From: Sphingomonas anseongensis
Lineage (GTDB): Bacteria > Pseudomonadota > Alphaproteobacteria > Sphingomonadales > Sphingomonadaceae
Direction: 5' to 3'
NCBI RefSeq assembly: GCF_023516495.1
Contig: NZ_JAMGBC010000001.1
Span: forward strand, 930,001-994,000
DNA: 64,000 bases
The notes below the pieces were generated by a model. The model was not told the DNA's origin. It ran no database searches and was given only the letters and a program-made list of their open reading frames with translations. Positions 54,605 to 62,632 of the stretch are shown one piece after another; within the stretch, counting starts at the first letter, position 1; each line of letters opens with the position of its first letter. A program made the translations under genes and the position numbers.

Positions 54605-54787
54605 CGTCTATCTCCCGTGTAGTTGATCAACCGGACCATGCCCCGGGACCCCGAGTCCCCCCGGCGACGGTGCATGTCACATCGCGGAAACGAGGCTTGC
54701 GCCCTAACGTTCCGGCTACGCTACAATGCTTGACCGGCCCTGCGGTTGCAGTACGAACCTGCCTATCGAGCACCGGATGTCGCTAGA

Positions 54788-55147
54788 ATGAACCGTTTCG
54801 CTGAAGCAACGATATTCCACAATCCGATGTGCGGAACGTCTCGCAAGACGCTTGATATTCTGCGCCAGTCGGGCCGCGACATTAATGTCCGGGAGTATCT
54901 GAAGGACCCGCCCACGCGCGACGAGTTGAAGGCGATTTACGACAGGGCGGGGATTTCGCCCCGCGACGGATTGCGCGCCAAGGAGCCTCTGGCCGCGGAG
55001 CTGGGCCTTACCCGCCCCGACGTCAGCGACGACGAGATCCTCGATGCGATGGTCGAGCATCCGATCCTGATCGAGCGGCCGCTGGTCGAAACCGAAAAGG
55101 GCGTTCGCCTCTGCCGCCCGCAGGACAAGGTCCGCGAGATTCTGTAA
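54788..55147 (+). CDS. arsC: Arsenate reductase, glutaredoxin type
   Basis: 119 aa from ATG 54788. The active site reads IFHNPMCGTSRKTLDILRQSG, with the Cys at about 15 followed by Thr-Ser-Arg as in ArsC. VEHPILIERPLVETEKGVRLCRPQDKVREIL is the C-terminal hallmark, with the two arsenate-binding Arg. It may alternatively be a YffB/Spx-like relative, but the REYLKDPPTRDEL and IERPLV features favour ArsC. No ars operon surrounds it. aat follows nine bases later. Confidence 0.87.
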   Translation: MNRFAEATIFHNPMCGTSRKTLDILRQSGRDINVREYLKDPPTRDELKAIYDRAGISPRDGLRAKEPLAAELGLTRPDVSDDEILDAMVEHPILIERPLVETEKGVRLCRPQDKVREIL

Positions 55148-55156
55148 CCTCGCCGG

Positions 55157-55876
55157 GTGACCGAGCTCGATCCCCGACTCCTGCTGCAGGGCTACGCAAT
55201 GGGCATCTTCCCGATGTCCGACAGCCGCCAGGCGGACGACGTCTTCTGGGTCGAGCCGCGGACCCGCGCGATCATCCCCATCGACGGTTTCCATTTGTCA
55301 AAATCACTCAAGCGCACCCTGCGCTCCGGCGCCTTCACGGTTACCCTCGACAAGGCTTTCGCGGAGGTTGTCGGCACCTGCGCCGACCGGCCGGAAACCT
55401 GGATCAACGCGGACATAGAGCGCGCCGTCCTCGCCCTTCACCGCCTCGGTCACGCGCATTCGATCGAGGTGTGGAGCGGCGATGATCTGGTCGGCGGCCT
55501 GTACGGCGTGAAGCTCGGCCGCGCGTTCTTCGGGGAAAGCATGTTCAGCCGGAAAACCGACGCGTCTAAGGTCGCGCTCGCTTGGCTCGTCGCCCGGCTG
55601 AAAGCCGGCGGCTACAGTTTGTTGGACTGCCAGTTCATGACCGAGCACCTGGCCTCGCTCGGCGCGATTCCCGTGTCGAAGGAACGCTATTCGGCGTTGT
55701 TGGCGACGGCGCTCGGCGAAGGCGATTCCGCTTCGGGAGGTTCCGCCGCCGTATCCGGGCCCGGCGAGTTCTGGGCGCTCGACGCCCTGCTCGAGGAGGC
55801 TGGCGCTGCAGACCCTGCCGGTGCCGGCGGGCCCGCCGGGAAGGTCATCGCGCAGCTCTTGGGCCAGACGTCATAG
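55157..55876 (+). CDS. aat: Leucyl/phenylalanyl-tRNA--protein transferase
   Basis: Adds Leu or Phe to proteins with N-terminal Arg or Lys, marking them for ClpAP. 239 aa from GTG. LLQGYAMGIFPMSDSRQADDVFWVEPRTRAIIP, DRPETWINADIERAVLALHRLGHAHSIEVW and LLDCQFMTEHLASLGAIPVSKERY are conserved. The C-terminus (GKVIAQLLGQTS) is typical, so the 190-base tail-to-tail overlap with the DUF2155 gene is real on this side. Confidence 0.94.
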   Translation: MTELDPRLLLQGYAMGIFPMSDSRQADDVFWVEPRTRAIIPIDGFHLSKSLKRTLRSGAFTVTLDKAFAEVVGTCADRPETWINADIERAVLALHRLGHAHSIEVWSGDDLVGGLYGVKLGRAFFGESMFSRKTDASKVALAWLVARLKAGGYSLLDCQFMTEHLASLGAIPVSKERYSALLATALGEGDSASGGSAAVSGPGEFWALDALLEEAGAADPAGAGGPAGKVIAQLLGQTS

Positions 55877-56283
55877 ACCGGGTGCTGGACGACGTTCAGC
55901 GACGGCGATTCCTTGTACACCCAGCCTGAGAAGACCCGCCGCCACTTCTTGTCGGCACCCTGTACGTCGAGCTGGAGGAAGGCCCCCGTCAGCTTCTCCT
56001 GTTCCCACGGCGCGGTCGCCTCGCAGGCGCGAAGGTGGACCGTCGCATCCTTCCACCGGGCGGACTGGCCGGGACGAAGGCTGACCGTCTTCACCAGCCC
56101 ATTGCGCTTGTTGAGCACGCCGATCACCGCCACCCGCTGGGCCATCGGAGTGACCCCCGCCTCGCGTCCGGTAAGCACCTGCCCGCCATTGGCTGCCTGC
56201 GGCTTCTGCTCCGACTGCTGCTGCTTGCCGCAGGCCGCAATCGACAGCGCCAGTGCGAGGCCGATGGCCGCTCGAAGGGACAT
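55687..56283 (-). CDS. DUF2155 lipoprotein
   Basis: 198 aa from ATG 56283. A lipobox IAACGK gives the lipidated Cys at about 18. The DUF2155 core holds RVAVIGVLNKRNGLVKTVSLRPGQSARWKDATVHLRACEATAPWEQEKLTGAFLQLDV and HPVYDVWPKSCAM. The last 50 residues are a low-complexity Ala/Pro/Ser tail read antisense to aat. The family is mainly alphaproteobacterial, of unknown function, and is usually beside the NDUFA12 gene, as here. Confidence 0.88.
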   Translation of the reverse strand: MSLRAAIGLALALSIAACGKQQQSEQKPQAANGGQVLTGREAGVTPMAQRVAVIGVLNKRNGLVKTVSLRPGQSARWKDATVHLRACEATAPWEQEKLTGAFLQLDVQGADKKWRRVFSGWVYKESPSLNVVQHPVYDVWPKSCAMTFPAGPPAPAGSAAPASSSRASSAQNSPGPDTAAEPPEAESPSPSAVANNAE

Positions 56284-56285
56284 CC

Positions 56286-56669
56286 CTATTCCGGGATCCA
56301 CGGCTGGTAGTCGCCGGTCGAGGCCGGCCGCGCCTTCCCCGAGCCCAGCGCGCCGTCGGGGCGAAACGCGGCCATGGTTCCGGTCGCATTCGGCTCCGGC
56401 GTCTTCTGCCACTTGCGGACCGGCGGGAGTGCCTCGCCGGGAAGCTCCTCGATCGTCCCCCTCAGCCACGCCTGCCATTCCGGCGGCACCCGGCTTCCGT
56501 CATTGTTGCCGGGATAGATGACCCAGCGGCGGCGCGGCTCCTTCTTCGACTGGTAATAGACGTTGCCGAAGTCGTCGCGGCCGACCTCGTCGCCGCGCAT
56601 CCAGGTGAACAGCTTGGTGCCCCAGGTATCGCCGTTCCACCAGGTGAAGGTTTTGGACCAAAATCCCAT
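56286..56669 (-). CDS. NDUFA12-like complex I accessory subunit
   Basis: 127 aa from ATG 56669 (MGFWSKTFTWWNGDTWGTKLFTWMRGDEVGRDDFGNVYYQSK). GNVYYQSK and RRRWVIYPGNNDGSRVPPEWQAWLRG are signatures of the NADH:ubiquinone oxidoreductase 17.2-kDa subunit, an alphaproteobacterial and mitochondrial feature of respiratory complex I. The frame is open about 92 codons upstream, but those codons lie in a divergent promoter region. It is two bases before the DUF2155 gene on the same strand. Confidence 0.92.
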   Translation of the reverse strand: MGFWSKTFTWWNGDTWGTKLFTWMRGDEVGRDDFGNVYYQSKKEPRRRWVIYPGNNDGSRVPPEWQAWLRGTIEELPGEALPPVRKWQKTPEPNATGTMAAFRPDGALGSGKARPASTGDYQPWIPE

Positions 56670-56905
56670 GGCCAGCGCCTCTGCCCCGTCGCGTTGGCGA
56701 GCGCAAGCACCCTGCCGGCCCCGATGTCGGACCAGGCTTCGGAATCCCTCAAGCTCTATCTTATGTTGAGCGCCCATCTCTTGATTTAAGTTTGGGTTCG
56801 AGGCCGCTGCAATGCTATCGTGACCGTATCGCGGGCCACCTATGATTGGGGCGCTCGGTGACTGAGAGACATTCGAGCTCCCGCCCCGACAGCCGGGTGA
56901 CGCCA

Positions 56906-57685
56906 ATGGCCACGATAGATGAGCCGGGGATCCAAACCTTCGCACGACGCTCGGAGCCTTTGATCGAGCCTTCGTTTTTCGAGCCGCTGTTCAAGAGATG
57001 GAAGCGGCGAGTTGCGCTATCCGAGAACGACAAAGCCGCGCTGCGGTCGCTTCCGTGGACGGTAAAGAGGTATCCGCGCGAAGCCTATCTCGCTCGCGAG
57101 GGTGAGCCGACGAAGATTTGCATGGTCCTTCTCGAGGGCTTTGCCCTCCGGCAAAAGCTCGTGAGCGATGGATCGCGCCAGATCATCTCTTTCCACATCC
57201 CCGGCGACTTTCTCGATATCCAAAACTGCATGCTGGAGGTCGCCGACCATAATGTCCAAAGCCTCGGCCGATCCGTCGTCGCGGCTGTCCCCAAGGAGGC
57301 GCTCGGCGCCCTTATGGCGGAGAATGCCGGCATCCGCCGTGCAATCTGGCTCGACTCACTGATCGACTCCGCGATCTTCCGCGAATGGGTCGTCAACGTC
57401 GGCCGCCGCGATGCAAGGGGAAGGATCGCGCACCTGCTGTGCGAGCTTGCCGCGAGGCTGAGGGCCGCCGGGCTCTGCAGCGGGCCCACCTGCGACTTCC
57501 CGATGACCCAGGAGCAGATCGCAGACGCAACCGGACTGACCGCGGTCCACACCAACCGCACCCTTCAGTCGCTTCGGAAGGACGGGCTGATCAGCCTGTC
57601 GCTCAACAAGCTGACGATCCTCGACTGGGACAAGCTCGCCGAAGAGGGCGACTTCAACGAGCGCTACCTCCACCACTCGGCCTAG
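56906..57685 (+). CDS. Crp/Fnr-family transcriptional regulator
   Basis: 259 aa from ATG 56906; the TTG at 56846 would add 20 residues. A cNMP-binding-like domain (YPREAYLAREGEPTKICMVLLEGFALRQKLVSDGSRQIISFHIPGDFLDIQ) and a C-terminal HTH (FPMTQEQIADATGLTAVHTNRTLQSLRKDGLISL). The four-cysteine FNR cluster motif is missing and the nucleotide-binding Glu/Arg set is not evident, so it is an atypical, ligand-unknown member. Divergent from the NDUFA12 gene, with a 236-bp gap. Confidence 0.88.
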   Translation: MATIDEPGIQTFARRSEPLIEPSFFEPLFKRWKRRVALSENDKAALRSLPWTVKRYPREAYLAREGEPTKICMVLLEGFALRQKLVSDGSRQIISFHIPGDFLDIQNCMLEVADHNVQSLGRSVVAAVPKEALGALMAENAGIRRAIWLDSLIDSAIFREWVVNVGRRDARGRIAHLLCELAARLRAAGLCSGPTCDFPMTQEQIADATGLTAVHTNRTLQSLRKDGLISLSLNKLTILDWDKLAEEGDFNERYLHHSA

Positions 57686-57686
57686 A

Positions 57687-58202
57687 TTATCGGGTCCACT
57701 CCACCCGGTCGCCGGGGCTGATCCCCAGCTCGGCAGCACGCCCGGCGGCAATCTCCAAGACAGCCGCGACCGGTTCGCCCGACGGCACCGGCGTCTCGTC
57801 GAGCGGCTTCGCGGTCGCGATCCTGGCGATGGTCCCGTCCGCCCGAATGAAGATCATGTCGAGTGGGATCAGGGTATTGCGCATCCAGAAGGCGACCGGC
57901 TGCGGCGGGTCGTAGGGGAAAATCATCCCCCGGTCCGGCGCCAGCGATTTGACGAACATCAGCCCCATTTCCTGCTGCAGCGGGGAGGCCGCAACGTCGA
58001 CGGTGAAGCGGTGGGCTCCGGTCGCGGAGGTGATCGTCAGCGGCACCTGGCTAAGACCCGTCTGCGGATCGCCAACTGGAGCCGGCGCTGGGGTTGGTTG
58101 ACCGTCAGGCGCAGCCGCGGTGCTTGCTTCAGCTTGGGGCGCGGCCGCCTGCGGGCTGCATGCGGCGAGCACGAGCGAGACGGCAATCGTCAGTCCCTTC
58201 AC
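57687..58202 (-). CDS. DUF192 lipoprotein
   Basis: 171 aa. A signal peptide with lipobox LAACSP (Cys at about 15), an Ala/Pro linker and the DUF192 domain (VDVAASPLQQEMGLMFVKSLAPDRGMIFPYDPPQPVAFWMRNTLIPLDMIFI, EIAAGRAAELGISPGDRVEW). Function unknown. The start overlaps the cold-shock gene by four bases, and the end is one base from the convergent Crp/Fnr gene. Confidence 0.9.
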   Translation of the reverse strand: MKGLTIAVSLVLAACSPQAAAPQAEASTAAAPDGQPTPAPAPVGDPQTGLSQVPLTITSATGAHRFTVDVAASPLQQEMGLMFVKSLAPDRGMIFPYDPPQPVAFWMRNTLIPLDMIFIRADGTIARIATAKPLDETPVPSGEPVAAVLEIAAGRAAELGISPGDRVEWTR

Positions 58203-58888
58203 GACAGCGGCCGCAGTTCCACCGCTGTCAGGCCCTTTCGGCCCTCGGCAATACGCGCCTCGACCATTTCACCCTGCTGGATTTCACCCAGTCCCGAATT
58301 GCGGACAGTTTCCATGTGCACGAAAACGTCTTCGCCGTCGATTCCGGGCCGGTTGAGGAATCCATAGCCCTTCGCGCGGTTGAACCACTTCACCTCGACC
58401 CGCTCGAAGTCGCCGGCATTGGCGGCAAGCTCGCCGCGGTCGGCGCGTTGGGCGGGGGTTGCGACCCGGCGGACCGGCACGACCGATTCAGTCGTGTCGA
58501 TGGAAATCACTTTTTTGGCCTGCAGGCCCCGCTCGAGCTTTGCGGGAATGCATTCGACGACCGCACCCTCGGGCAGGCTCCGTCGCCCGTGTTCCTTGAG
58601 GACGCTGAAATGAACGAGGATGTCGCCGTCGACCGAATCGCTGACGAGAAAGCCGAATCCGCGCGTTGCGTCGAACCACTTCACTCGCGCGGAGATCGGC
58701 GCCGCACCATCTTCGGTCGAAGCGATCTCTTCCGCAGCTTGCGCGGCTTCGACGTGAAGCTCGTCGGGCTCCTGCGCTGCTATCTCCAGCTCCACAGTTT
58801 CACTCGACGCAGCGTCGACGGCGACCGGCCTCCGTGAGGACTTTTTCGCCTTCGCCGGCTGGGGTTGGGGTTGTGTCGTCCGAGCCAC
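58199..58888 (-). CDS. Protein with two cold-shock domains
   Basis: 229 aa. After a basic low-complexity start, two OB-fold cold-shock domains: about 70-135 (ISARVKWFDATRGFGFLVSD, DILVHFSVL) and about 162-229 (VEVKWFNRAKGYGFLNRP, DVFVHMETV). Each has the RNP1-like K-GFGF and RNP2-like VFVH motifs. Double-domain CspA-type proteins are common in alphaproteobacteria and bind single-stranded nucleic acid. Co-translated with the DUF192 gene. Confidence 0.93.
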   Translation of the reverse strand: MARTTQPQPQPAKAKKSSRRPVAVDAASSETVELEIAAQEPDELHVEAAQAAEEIASTEDGAAPISARVKWFDATRGFGFLVSDSVDGDILVHFSVLKEHGRRSLPEGAVVECIPAKLERGLQAKKVISIDTTESVVPVRRVATPAQRADRGELAANAGDFERVEVKWFNRAKGYGFLNRPGIDGEDVFVHMETVRNSGLGEIQQGEMVEARIAEGRKGLTAVELRPLS

Positions 58889-58944
58889 TGAAACCCTTAA
58901 GAACTAACTAAAGTTATGTCGGCTATCCGACTTTACACCATCAC

Positions 58945-59493
58945 CTAACTTTTTTCTTTAAGCAATTCGAGATCGATATTTCCCCCCGGCTCGATTGCCA
59001 GGATTGCGGCGGCAAGCGCGAACGAATGGCCGGCGCGCACCATCGCCGCCAGCGCCCGCTCCCGGTTGGCTCGGTCGCTGCCGCCTTCGCCATAGGGTCC
59101 GAAGCGCCTTCGCCTTGCGAACTTCAGCGCCGAATCCACCGCCTCCTCCTCTGCGTGGTCCCTCGCGGGCTCGCTATCCTCCTCGCCGATTCCGGCCGCC
59201 CGAAGCGACTGGCTGACGCGGCGCACTCCATAACCCCGCGAAGTCAGCGCCCGCGACTTGGACAAGGCGTAGGCCGCATCGTCGACATAGCCGAGCGAGG
59301 CGAGGCGTTCGACGATGCCTTCGACGTCGGCCGGACGATCACCCGCCCATCCGCGCTCGCGAAGCTTCCGGCCGAGATAGGAAGCAAGCTTCGCCCGGCT
59401 GGTCGCAAACCGCCCGACGTAGGTCAGCGCAAGCTCGTTGAGCTTTTGCTGGTCCAGCGGCGGGCGCTCTCGATTGCCGGTTCGGCGGGTCAT
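58945..59493 (-). CDS. recX: RecX regulatory protein
   Basis: 182 aa from ATG 59493 (MTRRTGNRERPPLD). Modulates RecA filaments. RecX three-helix repeats: LNELALTYVGRFATSRAKLASYLGRKLRERGW, VERLASLGYVDDAAYALSKSRALTSRGYGVRRVSQSLRAAGI. recA itself is not adjacent. The TTTTTTCTTTAAGC stretch at its 3' end may be part of a terminator. Confidence 0.87.
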   Translation of the reverse strand: MTRRTGNRERPPLDQQKLNELALTYVGRFATSRAKLASYLGRKLRERGWAGDRPADVEGIVERLASLGYVDDAAYALSKSRALTSRGYGVRRVSQSLRAAGIGEEDSEPARDHAEEEAVDSALKFARRRRFGPYGEGGSDRANRERALAAMVRAGHSFALAAAILAIEPGGNIDLELLKEKS

Positions 59494-59619
59494 GCGCCCT
59501 TTTTGTGCCACCTTTCCGACCCATCAGTAACCCTGCCCCGAACAGCGCCGGCAAGCGTGGTCGACGGGCGGCGGCATGGCTTCACCTGCCGTAAAGGGCG
59601 AAACAAGCAGGACAGACGG

Positions 59620-61383
59620 GTGCTTCAGACCAATTCGACCGACAGCGCCGACTTGGCACCTCCGGGCGCCACTCCCACGACCGACACTCTGGCCCGACGA
59701 ATCGCAGACTTCGGCACCCTGGCCGAGGCGCTCGATTATGCCGCGCTCGGCCGCAAGGGGATGAACTTCCACGACGCCCGCGGAACGCTGGTCCGCGCCT
59801 ACCCTTATTCGGAGCTTCGCGAGGATTCGCTCGCCAACGCCCGCCGCTTCGTCTCCCTCGGGATCAAGCCGGGCGACCGGATCGCCCTGATCGCCGAGAC
59901 CGGCGCCGAATTCGCCGCCGCCTTCTTCGGCGCGGTCTATGCGGGCGCGTGGCCCGTTCCGCTTCCCCTCCCGACCAGCTTCGGCGGCCGCGGAGCCTAT
60001 GTCGAGCAGCTCAAGATCCAGCTCAAGAGCTGCGACCCGACCTTGTTCCTCGCTCCCGGCGATCTTGCCGAAATGGCGACCGAGGCCGCGGGCGGCGTTC
60101 CGGTGCGCGACTGGGCGACGCTGCCGGATGTCGAAGCCGACGGTTCGGACCTTCCTGTCTCGGATCCGGACTCAATCGCCTATCTTCAATATTCCAGCGG
60201 GTCGACGCGCTTCCCGCACGGCGTCGCGATCACTCACCGCGGCCTTCTCGACAACCTTCGCGCCCACGGTGTCGGCCTCAATCTGGACGGCGCCGACCGC
60301 TGCATCTCGTGGCTGCCCTGGTACCATGACATGGGCCTGGTCGGCTGCCTTCTGTCGCCGCTCGCGCTGCAGGTTTCGGTCGATTATCTGAAGACCGAGG
60401 ATTTCGCCCGTCGCCCGCTCGCCTGGCTCGACATGATCACGCGCAATCCCGGCAACAGCGTCAGCTATTCGCCAAGCTTCGGCTACGACATCTGCTCGCG
60501 CCGGATGAGCTCGCAGACGCGCGCCGAGGACCGCTTCGATCTTTCCCGCTGGAGGATCGCGGGCAATGGCGCCGACATGATCCGCCCGGACGTGATGCAG
60601 GCCTTCGTCGATGCCTTCGCCAGCGCCGGCTTCAACGCCACTGCCTTCTGCCCCAGCTACGGCCTTGCCGAAGCGACCCTCGCGGTGTCGCTGATGCCTC
60701 CCGGCGAGGGCATCCGGCTCGAGCTGGTCGAGGAAGCCGAGCTGTCCGGCGGCGAATGCGGCACCGGCGAGGAACGCCCGCGCCGCTACCGCGCAGTCGT
60801 CAATTGCGGCAAGCCGGTCACCGGGATGGAGGTCGAGGTTCGCGGCGCTGACGGCGCACCGGTCTCCGACCGGTCGATCGGCCGGATCTTCGTCCGCGGA
60901 AAAGCGGTCATGGTCGGCTATTTCCGCGACCAGGAGTCGACCGACGCCTGCCTGTCGCCCGACGGTTGGCTCGACACCGGCGACATGGGCTACCTCTCGC
61001 GCGGCTACATCTTCATCGTCGGCCGGGCGAAGGACATGATCATCATCAACGGCCGCAACTACTGGCCGCAGGATATCGAATGGGCGGTCGAGCAGCTGCC
61101 CGGCTTCAAGTCCGGCGACATCGCCGCCTTCGCGATCACCGGCCCGAGCGGCGAGGAAACGCCGGCGGTCCTCGTCCACTGCCGGGTGTCCGACCCGCAG
61201 GAGCGCGGCCGCCTTCGGGACGACATCCGCGAGCGGGTCCACGCGATCACCGGGATCAGCGCGATCATCGAGCTCGTCCCCCCGCGCACCCTTCCCCGAA
61301 CCAGCTCGGGCAAGCTGTCGCGCACCAAGGCGCGCTCGCTTTATTTGTCGGGTGAGATTCAGCCTTACGATATCGCTGCGTAG
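59620..61383 (+). CDS. Fatty acyl-AMP ligase (FAAL)
   Basis: 587 aa from GTG 59620. ANL-superfamily enzyme that activates fatty acids as acyl-adenylates for transfer to an ACP rather than to CoA. The P-loop-like SSGSTRFPHGVAITHRGL, WLPWYHDMGLVGCLLSPL, YSPSFGYDICSRR, the adenylate motif SYGLAEATLAVSL and the hinge DTGDMGYLSRGYIFIVGRAKDMIIINGRN are complete, with the FAAL-type insertion. The long frame to 59026 upstream is antisense to recX. No PKS or ACP gene is next to it. Confidence 0.9.
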   Translation: MLQTNSTDSADLAPPGATPTTDTLARRIADFGTLAEALDYAALGRKGMNFHDARGTLVRAYPYSELREDSLANARRFVSLGIKPGDRIALIAETGAEFAAAFFGAVYAGAWPVPLPLPTSFGGRGAYVEQLKIQLKSCDPTLFLAPGDLAEMATEAAGGVPVRDWATLPDVEADGSDLPVSDPDSIAYLQYSSGSTRFPHGVAITHRGLLDNLRAHGVGLNLDGADRCISWLPWYHDMGLVGCLLSPLALQVSVDYLKTEDFARRPLAWLDMITRNPGNSVSYSPSFGYDICSRRMSSQTRAEDRFDLSRWRIAGNGADMIRPDVMQAFVDAFASAGFNATAFCPSYGLAEATLAVSLMPPGEGIRLELVEEAELSGGECGTGEERPRRYRAVVNCGKPVTGMEVEVRGADGAPVSDRSIGRIFVRGKAVMVGYFRDQESTDACLSPDGWLDTGDMGYLSRGYIFIVGRAKDMIIINGRNYWPQDIEWAVEQLPGFKSGDIAAFAITGPSGEETPAVLVHCRVSDPQERGRLRDDIRERVHAITGISAIIELVPPRTLPRTSSGKLSRTKARSLYLSGEIQPYDIAA

Positions 61384-61478
61384 CCGCCGAGCACAACGAA
61401 AGCGGAGCGAAGCGAGCGTTGTTGTGCGAGAGACGGCGAGCGCCGGCCAGCGGGTCAGGCGAAGCTGAGCCCGACTGA

Positions 61479-61503
61479 CGTCACGGGATTTACTCCCGTG
61501 ACG
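61479..61503. repeat. Hairpin element 1 with 10-bp stem and TTTAC loop
   Basis: Perfect arms CGTCACGGGA and its complement around TTTAC, between the fatty acyl-AMP ligase and tRNA-Trp genes. The same design recurs after nusG at 62633 with altered but still paired stem bases. On the minus strand the loop reads GTAAA. No U-tract follows in either direction, so it is not a standard terminator. Confidence 0.65.
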
Positions 61504-61527
61504 GCCCGCTTCACGCCTTGTCGGAAA

Positions 61528-61603
61528 TGGCAGGAGTGGAGGGACTCGAACCCACGACCCTCGGTTTTGGAGACCGATGCTCTACCAACTGAGCTACACT
61601 CCT
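61528..61603 (-). tRNA. tRNA-Trp (anticodon CCA)
   Basis: 76-nt gene including an encoded CCA (61528-61530). Acceptor stem AGGAGTG/CACTCCT pairs fully; the D arm AGCTCAGTTGGTAGAGC, anticodon loop CTCCAAA with CCA, and T arm GTGGGTTCGAGTCCC are canonical. It is encoded opposite to secE, whereas in many bacteria trnW precedes secE in the same direction. Confidence 0.95.
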
Positions 61604-61619
61604 GCAGAGTGTCGGGGGC

Positions 61620-61648
61620 GAGGTAGACAGCAGTCGCGCCGTTCGCAA
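61620..61648 (-). promoter_or_regulatory. Probable promoter of tRNA-Trp
   Basis: On the minus strand TTGCGA (61643-61648), a 17-base spacer and TACCTC (61620-61625), 16 bases before the mature tRNA start. Match to a housekeeping sigma-70 promoter is moderate. Confidence 0.35.
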
Positions 61649-61655
61649 CCCTCAC

Positions 61656-61684
61656 TTGAACCACCGCCTCCGGCGCGCTAAATG
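61656..61684 (+). promoter_or_regulatory. Probable promoter of secE-nusG
   Basis: TTGAAC, exactly 17 bases, TAAATG. Predicted transcription would begin at about 61690, just before the hairpin at 61695, so the hairpin would be at the very 5' end of the message. Confidence 0.35.
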
Positions 61685-61694
61685 CGCAATCGTC

Positions 61695-61733
61695 CGAGGT
61701 CCGGCGGGGAGCCCCCGCGGACCTCGTTTTTCT
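61695..61733 (+). terminator. Intrinsic-terminator-like hairpin in the secE leader
   Basis: Arms CGAGGTCCG and CGGACCTCG, continued inward by CGGGG/CCCCG with one bulge and a three-base loop (14 pairs), followed at once by TTTTTCT. It lies 22 bases upstream of the secE start and faces it. Either it ends transcription entering from the left, or it is an attenuator controlling secE-nusG. Confidence 0.6.
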
Positions 61734-61754
61734 ATCCGAAGAGGACCGCGGCAC

Positions 61755-61967
61755 GTGGCAAAGGTTTCAGTCGGCGAGTTCGTCCGCCAGGTCAAAACCG
61801 AAGGGTTCGAGAAGATCCACTGGCCGAGTCGCCAGGAAACCTTCCGCACCACGGTGATGGTCCTGATCATGACCGGCATGCTCGCGCTCTTCTTCTTCGC
61901 AACCGACGCTATGTTCAGCGCCATCGTCCAGTTCCTGCTCGGCCTCCTCGGCCCTGCCGCCGCCTAG
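61755..61967 (+). CDS. secE: Preprotein translocase subunit SecE
   Basis: 70 aa from GTG 61755. One cytosolic amphipathic helix (VGEFVRQVKTEGFEKIHWPSRQETFRTTVMV, the SecE hallmark) and one membrane helix (about 38-66). It clamps SecY in the translocon. nusG follows after 19 bases, as in nearly all bacteria. Confidence 0.95.
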   Translation: MAKVSVGEFVRQVKTEGFEKIHWPSRQETFRTTVMVLIMTGMLALFFFATDAMFSAIVQFLLGLLGPAAA

Positions 61968-61986
61968 AAGGAATAGCATCCAACCC

Positions 61987-62526
61987 ATGTCCCGCTGGTA
62001 CATCATCCACGCTTATTCGGGCTTCGAGAACAAGGTGCGCGAGCAGATCCTCGCCGACGCCGCCCGAATGGGCCTCGAAAGCCAGGTCGAATCGGTCGAA
62101 GTCCCGACCGAGAAGGTGACCGAGATCCGCCGCGGCAAGAAGGTCACGTCCGACCGCAAGTTCTTCCCCGGCTACGTGCTGGCCAAGCTGAACATGAGCG
62201 ACGACGTCTACCACCTGGTGAAGAACACGCCGAAGGTGACCGGCTTCCTCGGCCCCAACGGCAAGCCGCAGGCGATCAGCGAGGCCGAGGCCGCGCGGAT
62301 CCTCTCCACCAAGGAAGAGATGGCCGCCGCCGCGCCGAGCAAGAAGATCCAGGTCGATTACGACATCGGCGACAGCGTCAAGGTCCTCGACGGCCCCTTC
62401 GCAAGCTTCAATGGCATCGTCGAAGAGCTCGATTTCGACCGCAGCCGGGTGAAGGTCAGCGTGAGCATCTTCGGTCGCGCGACGCCGGTGGAGCTGGAGT
62501 TCGAACAAGTCGAACGAGTCAAATGA
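61987..62526 (+). CDS. nusG: Transcription termination/antitermination factor NusG
   Basis: 179 aa: NGN domain (WYIIHAYSGFENKVREQI, VTEIRRGKKVTSDRKFFPGYVLAKL, HLVKNTPKVTGFLGP) and KOW domain (VKVLDGPFASFNGIVEELDFDRSRVKVSVSIFGRATPVELEFEQVERV). Binds RNA polymerase and links it to Rho or to ribosomal S10. The usual downstream rplK-rplA pair does not follow within the window. Confidence 0.96.
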   Translation: MSRWYIIHAYSGFENKVREQILADAARMGLESQVESVEVPTEKVTEIRRGKKVTSDRKFFPGYVLAKLNMSDDVYHLVKNTPKVTGFLGPNGKPQAISEAEAARILSTKEEMAAAAPSKKIQVDYDIGDSVKVLDGPFASFNGIVEELDFDRSRVKVSVSIFGRATPVELEFEQVERVK

Positions 62527-62632
62527 CACCGAGCGCAAGGCGGAAGGTCGCGTAGCGACCGCCGACTTGTGTCGAAGATTGGCATGACCGCGGCCGGCGG
62601 GGCGCGAGCCTGATGCGAGCGAACCCGTTCGA

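Noticed and set aside
56770-56800. FNR box in the gap before the Crp/Fnr gene
   Set aside because: TTGATTTAAGTTTG has one good half only; the second half does not match ATCAA.
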